A stretch of 31,751 nt of DNA. Origin: UBA10110 sp964354145 (GTDB taxonomy: Bacteria; Patescibacteriota; Kazan-3B-28; UBA10110). Below, piece by piece: positions 22,447 to 28,947 of this stretch. The stretch spans positions 1 through 31,751 of the forward strand of contig CAYGXX010000004.1 in the NCBI GenBank assembly GCA_964354145.1. The letters run 5' to 3'. The stretch's first letter is position 1, and each line of letters begins with the position of its first letter. The notes beneath the pieces are model-generated. The model was not told the DNA's origin. It saw only the letters and a list, made by a program, of their open reading frames with translations, and ran no database searches. A program made the position numbers and the translations under genes.

Positions 22447-23130
22447 AACTGGTTTAGCAATTTTTAGGAATCCGCCCGAAGGGAACTTCACGAGTGCCCA
22501 GTCTTTGGTTTCTGCTACGATCTCACCGTGATAATTAGTGAGATAATTTTCCAAAGCGCCGGCCGAATCAATGGGGTCATAGCTTAACCGGTCTTGTAGC
22601 CAATCAGTCTCTTCCCCAGTGGATTTTTTGAAACTTCTAAAAGTAGTAGTATCAGAGAAAATGACAATAACATTATCACCCTCTTCATACCAAGCTCGCC
22701 CACCGGTAGCGTAAGCTTCGGACAGGGAAGTACCGGGCTGGGGGATGACATCACCAATAAAAGGCTGGTCTTCTGGGGGAACGGTGGGACTGACGATTAC
22801 TGCGCTAGGGTTAGGGTTTTCAGGTGTAGTGGGCAGAGGGGAAGTGGCAATGGTGTAAAGCGTAGAGCGAGTATCTTTACTGAGGGCTAATAGTTTATCG
22901 GGAATAGTAGAGGTATCCGAAATAAACACTATCTTGTCGGCCGAGGCAGTGATCACTGCCTCTTTTTTGTTAGCGGGGTCAAAGAATGATAGGAGTAGTT
23001 CGCTTTGGGTAGGTTCGATCACATCTTCAGAATAGGCGGCTGAGTTGGCAATTTTGAGAGTAGGTAATAACTCAGCATAAATGATCCCGAGGATAAGGAA
23101 AGCGGCGATTAAGTTTTGAATTTTAGGCAT
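22414..23130 (-). CDS. Membrane-anchored protein of unknown function
   Basis: A 238-residue protein. One N-terminal hydrophobic segment (KIQNLIAAFLILGIIYAELL) should anchor it with the rest outside. A Pro/Thr/Ser-rich stretch (SPLPTTPENPNPSAVIVSPT, about 103-122) looks like a linker. The remainder has mixed strand/helix character, with no family I recognise. The last ~11 residues (from the VSVKRPFLSQQ end) are encoded opposite the final codons of valS. A strong AGGAGG lies 32 bases upstream of the ATG, not at the normal spacing, and fits a five-codon mini-frame instead (see 23142). It is not co-directional with valS. Confidence 0.65.
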   Translation of the reverse strand: MPKIQNLIAAFLILGIIYAELLPTLKIANSAAYSEDVIEPTQSELLLSFFDPANKKEAVITASADKIVFISDTSTIPDKLLALSKDTRSTLYTIATSPLPTTPENPNPSAVIVSPTVPPEDQPFIGDVIPQPGTSLSEAYATGGRAWYEEGDNVIVIFSDTTTFRSFKKSTGEETDWLQDRLSYDPIDSAGALENYLTNYHGEIVAETKDWALVKFPSGGFLKIAKPVSVKRPFLSQQ

Positions 23131-23141
23131 TAAATAAGAGG

Positions 23142-23169
23142 TTAATGGCTACGCGCCACTTCACCTCCT
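23142..23169 (-). promoter_or_regulatory. Shine-Dalgarno plus five-codon leader frame
   Basis: On the minus strand AGGAGGTG (23169-23162) is followed after 2 bases by GTG GCG CGT AGC CAT TAA (23159-23142), a mini-frame of five codons. The stop is 11 bases before the ATG of the membrane protein, which has no ribosome site of its own. It is a possible leader peptide or coupling device. Confidence 0.4.
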
Positions 23170-23181
23170 AAAGCAATTTAA

Positions 23182-23190
23182 ATTATACCA
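23182..23190 (-). promoter_or_regulatory. Extended -10 promoter of the membrane protein gene
   Basis: TGGTATAAT (23190-23182 on the minus strand) is an extended -10. The -35 region shows no consensus. Predicted initiation falls near 23175, just before the Shine-Dalgarno at 23169. Confidence 0.6.
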
Positions 23191-23203
23191 CAAAACCAGT
23201 CCG

Positions 23204-23316
23204 TTATCATCCTGAACTGACGACGGTTTCCGTGTGTCGTCATCCTGGCTTGTCCAGGATCGTATATATAAGATTCTGGAGTCGTCCCGCATTCGCAGGA
23301 CTCCCCAGAATGACGG
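23204..23316. repeat. Intergenic GTCATCCTGG/AGAATGACGG-type repeat block
   Basis: It lies between pilB and the membrane protein gene. It contains TCATCCTGAACTGACGA, then GTCATCCTGGCTTGTCCAGGA (dyad CCTGG...CCAGG), and a last unit GATTCTGGAGTCGTCC...GGACTCCCCAGAATGACGG. It is a mosaic of the same family as the blocks at 18952 and 20126. Confidence 0.7.
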
Positions 23317-23326
23317 AAAAGAGTAA

Positions 23327-25027
23327 TTATTGGGTGTCGCCTGTTACTCGATTAACCTCTTCTAAGCTGGTGATACCTTGAAGAGCCTTCATGATACCGT
23401 CTTGCTTAAGAGTAATCATGCCATTTTGCCTGGCTATTTTTTTGATTTCTCCGATGGTGGTGTCAGCAAGAACGGCTTTGATCATGGCTTCATTGGTCTG
23501 TAATATTTCAAAAATCCCGATAATGCCCTTGTAGCCTAAGCCGTGACACTGTTCGCATCCTTTAGCCTTGTCCGGATTGTACCGCTTGAGGGTCTTGGGG
23601 AGAGTTGGTTTAGTAATGTCTCCGGGGAGGCTATCTATTTCTTCGCGTAATTCTTGTAGTTCTTCGGCGGAGGGGGAATATTCCTCAGCGCACTGGGTAC
23701 ACAGGCGCCGGACTAGTCTCTGAGCAATGACTGCCAAAATAGATTCAATGAAGTAATCTGGCTTTAAGCCGAGATCAGCTAACCGGGGGATGGCTCCTGC
23801 GGCGTCATTAGTGTGGAGCGTGGACAAAACCAGGTGCCCAGTGAGAGAAGCGTTAATCGCGATGTTGGCGGTGTCACCATCGCGGATCTCTCCTACTAAA
23901 ATGACGTCGGGGTCCTGACGCAAAATGGCGCGCAAGCCATTGGCAAAGGTATAATCCTCATCCGGATTAACTTGGCTTTGAGTGATCCCTGCTAATTTGT
24001 ATTCGATCGGGTCTTCAATGGTGATAATTTTTTTACCGGGACCATTAATTTTATCCAAAATAGCATACAAAGTAGTGGTTTTGCCCGAACCAGTGGGGCC
24101 AGTATTGAGGATCAGTCCATTGGGTTGTTGAATGATTTGCTCCACAATCTCGGCATTATGGCCGACTAAGCCTAGTTTATCTAAGGTGATAAACTTGCCT
24201 TTCTGAGGGAGTAAGCGCAAAACAGCCGATTCGCCATAGGCGGTAGGCAAGATCGAGACGCGGACATCATAGCTAGTATCGCCAGCCTCAAAACTAAAAC
24301 GTCCGTCCTGAGCAGATTCTCGAATATTCAATTTTAGTTCGGCTAACAATTTAATTCGGTTGATTATGTTGTTTAATAGACTAATGTTTAGATTAGCCAT
24401 GTCCTGCAGCACACTATCAATTCTAAAGCGCAGGTGGACGGTAGTTTGAGTAGGCTCAATATGGATATCCGAAGCATCATAGAGCGTGGCTGCTCCCAAG
24501 ATGGTTTCTAGGGTTTGCGTGGTAGTGGACGCCACGGTGGGCCGGGCAGTAGTTTTTAGTTCCTTAAGGAGTTGAGCATTAGTTGTTTGTTCGGCGGTGG
24601 TAATTTTAATTCCTCCTTGGCTAACTGCCTTAGGCGCGAACTCATCATAAATAGACGAAAGATATTCCAAACTGGTTTTAGAGACCAGCACAGGAATAAA
24701 GTTATATTCCCCCTGTTTTTTTAGGGTTTCTAAGGCTTGAATAGTCGCTGGATCCGCTAAGTTGCTGACGGCAAGGTGCACATCTTGACCATCTTTCTTG
24801 AAAGCAAAGACGTGGCCGGTTTCAACTAGCTCTTTGGCGACGATGTTAACGGCATGAGGATCGGGCTGATAATGCACTAAATTGTAATAAGGCACTCCAA
24901 ATTTTTTGGCTAATAGCTGGGTCTCGCGCTCTTCCTCTTGGCGGTTGATTTTTTTGACCAGTTTGCGAATCAGCGGTATTTCGTCCGGTTTTTTATCTTC
25001 CTGATTTTGGTTAGGGGGAGTGGCCAT
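23327..25027 (-). CDS. pilB: PilB/GspE-type secretion ATPase
   Basis: A 566-residue ATPase of the type II secretion/type IV pilus extension family. An N-terminal MshEN-like region (about 35-130, LLAKKFGVPYYNL) precedes the motor. Walker A is NTGPTGSGKTTTL (308-320), the Asp box is around ITIEDPIEYKL, Walker B is QDPDVILVGEIRD (371-383), and the His box is GHLVLSTLHTNDA. The C-terminal zinc site has LCTQC (Cys443, Cys446) and CEQC (Cys491, Cys494). It is the last gene of the operon with TrbL-like, PrgI, TraC-like and VirB4 genes, where a VirB11-type ATPase would be expected. No pilin, PilC or PilD is in the window. Confidence 0.93.
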   Translation of the reverse strand: MATPPNQNQEDKKPDEIPLIRKLVKKINRQEEERETQLLAKKFGVPYYNLVHYQPDPHAVNIVAKELVETGHVFAFKKDGQDVHLAVSNLADPATIQALETLKKQGEYNFIPVLVSKTSLEYLSSIYDEFAPKAVSQGGIKITTAEQTTNAQLLKELKTTARPTVASTTTQTLETILGAATLYDASDIHIEPTQTTVHLRFRIDSVLQDMANLNISLLNNIINRIKLLAELKLNIRESAQDGRFSFEAGDTSYDVRVSILPTAYGESAVLRLLPQKGKFITLDKLGLVGHNAEIVEQIIQQPNGLILNTGPTGSGKTTTLYAILDKINGPGKKIITIEDPIEYKLAGITQSQVNPDEDYTFANGLRAILRQDPDVILVGEIRDGDTANIAINASLTGHLVLSTLHTNDAAGAIPRLADLGLKPDYFIESILAVIAQRLVRRLCTQCAEEYSPSAEELQELREEIDSLPGDITKPTLPKTLKRYNPDKAKGCEQCHGLGYKGIIGIFEILQTNEAMIKAVLADTTIGEIKKIARQNGMITLKQDGIMKALQGITSLEEVNRVTGDTQ

Positions 25028-25032
25028 AGCTT

Positions 25033-25908
25033 TTATTTAAGGGGTTTTAGGGTAACAAAAGCAAAGTCTGTTTGGGTTTGGTTCTCCGTTTCAATTTTGG
25101 CTGAGTTGATAGTAACACTTAAGAGATTGGCTGGATCTTTCCAGACAATCGCTTCAAAATAGATTTCAATAATAGTCGTGGGGTTGCCGGGAGTAGCGGG
25201 ATAGATCTCCAGCTTGAGTCCATTTTTCAACCATTCATTAGGCAGAGGATTGCGAGAACCGTTTATATAATAGTAATTGACGGTGCCGGTGCTATCCGGG
25301 ATATACTGGAGGCTTTTGCCCAGCTGGTCCGTAATAGTGCAGGGGAGCGTATCCGAGGGATTATTACTGGTTAGGCTGGCATATACTAAAAATCTCACGT
25401 GGTCGCCGATGCTAGCTTGAGTGGAATGTCCCCATTGAGTTTCGCCTAAAGTTTGGTTGATGACATTTTTATAAAAAGCGTTGATCGCCAAACGGTATAA
25501 GAGGGGAACGGTGGGCCCCGGCCCGGGCAAGATTTCCGTTGCTTTGCCTTCAGCAGGGTCTAGGGGGGCGGGGTCGACAGAGTCAATAATGCCGTCACCA
25601 TCGGTATCAGGATTGTCACACTGAGTCCCTTTAGCTTTTTCGGCGCTGTTGATTAGCCCATCTAGATCAGGATCGGCATTCGGGTCTTTACCAGCATCCT
25701 CAGGAGTATTACTAAAGGCATTTTGATGGTAGTAAGCATCTGCGATAATGCTGGCGAGAGGTTTGTAGTAAGTTTCATCAATTTCTTGGGCGGATTTGCT
25801 GTATTTAAATTCGGAGGAGGTAGTCTCTCGGGTGTAATTATGCACAATCACCGCCACGGCGACGGCTCCCGCCAAAATAATCACTAGGATGGCGAAGGGC
25901 GATTTCAT
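25033..25908 (-). CDS. Anchored extracytoplasmic protein with Ca-binding repeats
   Basis: A 291-residue protein with one N-terminal membrane segment (FAILVIILAGAVAVAVIVH, 5-23). Residues about 73-115 carry thrombospondin type 3-like Asp-rich repeats, DPNADPDLDGLINSAEK and CDNPDTDGDGIIDSVDPAPL, which bind Ca2+ in relatives. The C-terminal ~150 residues look like a beta-sandwich (DHVRFLVYASLTSNNPSDTL, LQYIPDSTGTVNYYYINGSR), like DUF11-type surface domains. It sits 5 bases before pilB and overlaps virB4 by 4 bases, so it is likely the surface part of the same machine. The exact role is unknown. Confidence 0.7.
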   Translation of the reverse strand: MKSPFAILVIILAGAVAVAVIVHNYTRETTSSEFKYSKSAQEIDETYYKPLASIIADAYYHQNAFSNTPEDAGKDPNADPDLDGLINSAEKAKGTQCDNPDTDGDGIIDSVDPAPLDPAEGKATEILPGPGPTVPLLYRLAINAFYKNVINQTLGETQWGHSTQASIGDHVRFLVYASLTSNNPSDTLPCTITDQLGKSLQYIPDSTGTVNYYYINGSRNPLPNEWLKNGLKLEIYPATPGNPTTIIEIYFEAIVWKDPANLLSVTINSAKIETENQTQTDFAFVTLKPLK

Positions 25909-27701
25909 TGCGGAGTGATTTGTGATTTATAAACATCCAAGAGGAGATTTAACTCCTCGGGATTAGATTTGATGATCCTATCTTCCAACTCTGATCGCAC
26001 AATATTAATAGCGGCGTGATTGTTACCAGCGAAGATCAAACCCTCGCCCACAGGGGCCCCCAATAAGATGTATTTTTCTCCTTCAGTTAGATTAAAGGTG
26101 TCCGACACAATTTCAATCGATGCGGGCGACTGGCGTAGGAGTAATTGCAATGAGGAGTTGGTGACGATGGCTTTCCCATAGGTAGTGTTAAGGAAATCTT
26201 CTACGTCCTGGGTAATAGTAGTGAGACCCAAAGAATACTTACGAGAGCGTTTAGCAATACTAAAGAGGAACTTGGCGGAATCTTCATACTGCATCATTAC
26301 CCAAGCCTCATCGATCACCAACAGCCGCTTGTGTTTTTCGAACCGAATGCGATTCCAAATGTAATTTAGAACCATATACATTGCAATAGGACGCAAGCTT
26401 TCCTCTAAATCCCGGATATTAAAAACTACTAAGCCTTTAGCGAGGTCAAAGTTGGTTGGTTGATTAAGAAGGCCAGCAAAGGTTCCGGTTACATACTTGT
26501 CTAGCCTTTGAGCTAGACTGGTGGTCCCTTCCATATTCTTTAGGACATTATAGAGATCGGTCATAGTGGGAGGAGGGTTCTTTTGAGTTTTAACATCAGT
26601 GGTGATATCCCGCAGGGCATAGGTTTCGCGAATAGCCCGGTCCATCAGGGAGTCTTCCTCGGGAGTTAACTCACCCAGCATCAGATTCATTAGGCCTAAC
26701 AGGGTAATGATGGCAGTGCGTAAGTTTTGCTCGCCGTCAGCATTAGGTCCCAAATCCGGCAAGTCAAATGGGTTAATCCGCCTTTCCGAGTTAAGGCTTA
26801 ATGACATATAACTCCCTCCCACTGCCTTGGCGAGGGATTTATATTCGTCTTCCGGGTCAATCACAAACACGTCAATACCAGTCATCAAGCTCCGCAGGAT
26901 CTCTAGTTTAATGGCATAACTTTTACCACCGCCCGACTTAGCAAATACCACTGTATTAGGGTTTTCTAATTTAAACCGGTCAAATAAAATCAAGCTATTA
27001 TTATGTTGGTTAACCCCGTAGAGAATCCCTTCATTAGTAGTTAAATTGGCTGAGACAAAGGGGAAACTGGCAGCCAGGGATGAACTGGTCATATTGCGCA
27101 GGATTTTTAATTCGTCTTGCTTAATGGGTAGGGAAGAAATAAAACCCTCATTCGCTTGCATAATCGCCGGCTTGGTATAGACGAGTTGTCCGCTTAAGGC
27201 AGTTTCAATGCGGCCAGCAGCTATCTCCAACTCTTCTTCACTCTTAGCATAGAGCGTGAAGTAAAGGGCATAATGGAAGAATTTTTCCAATCCGCGTTGG
27301 AGGTTATCCCGTAACTCTTCCGCATCTTGGTAGGCGATCTCTAATTCCGGATCGCGGACGGCACCCTTTTCCTCGTTTAGACGGAGACTAGATTCCATCT
27401 CAGCTACCTTGCGCTTTAAGAGCCCGGCTATCTCCGCATTATCTACCGGGTAGATATACATAGAAATATCAAAGCCCATATCGAAGTTGATGACAGGCGA
27501 GAGCCAGTTAGTCTCTATATATTGGGGATAAGTCAGCACAAATAAAGTTTTGGCGTAGAAGCTATTCAAGGTGAGGTAATTAGGCTTAATCAGTAGTGCC
27601 GCGGGGGCAATTAAATCTTTAATGGAAGCCAGGCCGCGTTCGAATAGTTCTTCCGCTGCTTTTTCAGGATCCAGAGTTGTAGCTTTTCTTTTGCCCCACA
27701 T
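25905..27701 (-). CDS. virB4: VirB4-family conjugation/T4SS ATPase
   Basis: A 598-residue protein starting MWGKRKATTLDPEKAAEEL. A GTG at 27719 would add six residues but puts GGAGAG inside the frame; the ATG at 27701 is preferred, one base after the preceding stop (TAACATG). The first ~200 residues are the TrbE/VirB4 N-terminal domain. Then the P-loop motor: Walker A FAKSGGGKSYA (about 253-263), VFVIDPEDEY, and Walker B RLLVIDEAWVMMQ (about 459-471), plus a late QDVEDFL motif. VirB4 powers substrate transfer and pilus assembly at the inner membrane. Its immediate neighbours are PrgI- and TraC-like, a conserved order. Confidence 0.92.
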   Translation of the reverse strand: MWGKRKATTLDPEKAAEELFERGLASIKDLIAPAALLIKPNYLTLNSFYAKTLFVLTYPQYIETNWLSPVINFDMGFDISMYIYPVDNAEIAGLLKRKVAEMESSLRLNEEKGAVRDPELEIAYQDAEELRDNLQRGLEKFFHYALYFTLYAKSEEELEIAAGRIETALSGQLVYTKPAIMQANEGFISSLPIKQDELKILRNMTSSSLAASFPFVSANLTTNEGILYGVNQHNNSLILFDRFKLENPNTVVFAKSGGGKSYAIKLEILRSLMTGIDVFVIDPEDEYKSLAKAVGGSYMSLSLNSERRINPFDLPDLGPNADGEQNLRTAIITLLGLMNLMLGELTPEEDSLMDRAIRETYALRDITTDVKTQKNPPPTMTDLYNVLKNMEGTTSLAQRLDKYVTGTFAGLLNQPTNFDLAKGLVVFNIRDLEESLRPIAMYMVLNYIWNRIRFEKHKRLLVIDEAWVMMQYEDSAKFLFSIAKRSRKYSLGLTTITQDVEDFLNTTYGKAIVTNSSLQLLLRQSPASIEIVSDTFNLTEGEKYILLGAPVGEGLIFAGNNHAAINIVRSELEDRIIKSNPEELNLLLDVYKSQITPQ

Positions 27702-27702
27702 G

Positions 27703-28380
27703 TTATTTTCTCTCTCCACTTAAAGTGATAATCACATCTGCATCCACGTTGCTGATATTAAATAGTTTTTGCCGGCGGGCGATATCAGGATTGTACGTGG
27801 CGTAGAACAGGTCAATCAATTCCTTGGTGTTCAAGAGCACAGAGTTTATTCCCAGTGGAGAGAGACCATTAGCGATCATGCTAGCTTTGTTGAGCAACTC
27901 GCTTTTAGCTTCCTTGAATTTACCCGCGGGAGTGATCGCTTGCCGGTGGAACAGGCTGTAGAAAAATCCCTGTCCCAGTTCAGCCCCGCTTTCCTGAGAA
28001 ATAACAATATAAAAAGTCTTACTCATAATATTGGTCAGGCCAATCAGCTGCCGGACAAATTGGATGTATTCAGTGGTTTGGAATTGCAGTAACTCATTGT
28101 CTTGTTTTTGCCCCATCATTTCTAGGCTTTTCAGGTAGCCATCCAAGTCGAGAACGCGAGATTGAATAACCATCTGTATTGCAAAGTCCAGGGAATTCAA
28201 GAAACCTTTGTAAGACTCTACTAAGGCGGTCTGTTCGGCTTCAGACTTGAGATTGAAGTTGATGGCATTTACCATTAAAACGGCTCTTAAAGAACCGTTA
28301 GGCATGACGATAGCGCCCTCCTTAATCTCTTTGAAAGGCAAGTACTTCTGCGTACTGTGTTTAATATTTTTAGCCTTCAT
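27703..28380 (-). CDS. TraC-like domain protein, separate from VirB4
   Basis: A 225-residue protein: TQKYLPFKEIKEGAIVMPNG, then LRAVLMVNAINFNLKSEAEQ and a middle YIQFVRQLIGLTNIMSKTFYIVI. This resembles the TraC-like N-terminal domain that lies before the VirB4 motor in some conjugative elements of Gram-positives and CPR. It has no P-loop. It overlaps nothing but ends one base before the virB4 ATG, and follows the prgI gene by 4 bases. It may be a regulator or scaffold for VirB4. The family match is by general resemblance. Confidence 0.7.
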   Translation of the reverse strand: MKAKNIKHSTQKYLPFKEIKEGAIVMPNGSLRAVLMVNAINFNLKSEAEQTALVESYKGFLNSLDFAIQMVIQSRVLDLDGYLKSLEMMGQKQDNELLQFQTTEYIQFVRQLIGLTNIMSKTFYIVISQESGAELGQGFFYSLFHRQAITPAGKFKEAKSELLNKASMIANGLSPLGINSVLLNTKELIDLFYATYNPDIARRQKLFNISNVDADVIITLSGERK

Positions 28381-28384
28381 TTTG

Positions 28385-28924
28385 TTAGAGATCAGTTTTC
28401 TCTAAGATATCTTCAACGCCTAGTTCCTTCTCGGCAGCTTCGGGAGTAGAAACTTGGCCGGGCTGGATAGTACTGACTTCGTGAGTAGTAGCAGTTTGTT
28501 CCGCATTCATTTTACCACCCGTATCTAGAATAGTGGCTAATCTTTCCAATTCACTTTTGGAAATGGCTTCTTCTTCAGCCGGGATAGCGCTGGGGCTGGC
28601 AGATATTTTAATTTTCTTTTCCGCTATATTGTTGCTTTTTTGCCAGAGGCGTTGTTTGGGGGAAAGCAAATAACCTAGCCAAGTGTTGACAAAGACAATG
28701 AATGGGCGACCATTGATTTTAACGAAGGCTAAAGCTAGGGCTAGGGCAACTAGAACAATGGAAATGAGGATGAATTCGTGGAATAGGAGATAGTGTAAAT
28801 TGTAATATTGATAGGCTATAAACACGGCTGCAGCTCCCCCCAAAAGGTACAAAAACTGCTTGAGGGTAAGCGGACCTACCAGCTTATCTTCGATATCTAC
28901 ATTTTGAGGAATTTTAGTGGTCAT
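28385..28924 (-). CDS. PrgI-family (VirB3-like) membrane protein
   Basis: A 179-residue protein. The start MTTKIPQNVDIEDKLVGPLT is the typical PrgI family opening (IPQ-x-x-x-x-E/D-x-K/R-x-x-GPLT). Two membrane segments follow: FLYLLGGAAAVFIAYQYY and FHEFILISIVLVALALALAFV. After INGRPFIVFVNTWLGYLL comes a charged cytoplasmic tail of ~80 residues with acidic and Ser/Thr-rich character. PrgI proteins are VirB3-like partners of VirB4 in Gram-positive-type T4SS. It is the second gene of the operon, 23 bases after the TrbL-like gene. Confidence 0.88.
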   Translation of the reverse strand: MTTKIPQNVDIEDKLVGPLTLKQFLYLLGGAAAVFIAYQYYNLHYLLFHEFILISIVLVALALALAFVKINGRPFIVFVNTWLGYLLSPKQRLWQKSNNIAEKKIKISASPSAIPAEEEAISKSELERLATILDTGGKMNAEQTATTHEVSTIQPGQVSTPEAAEKELGVEDILEKTDL

Positions 28925-28947
28925 GGATTTATCGTACGATTATTGGT

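Noticed and set aside
27702..27719. GTG start of virB4 at 27719
   Set aside because: It would overlap the preceding gene and bury GGAGAG in the frame. The ATG at 27701, one base after the stop, is better placed.
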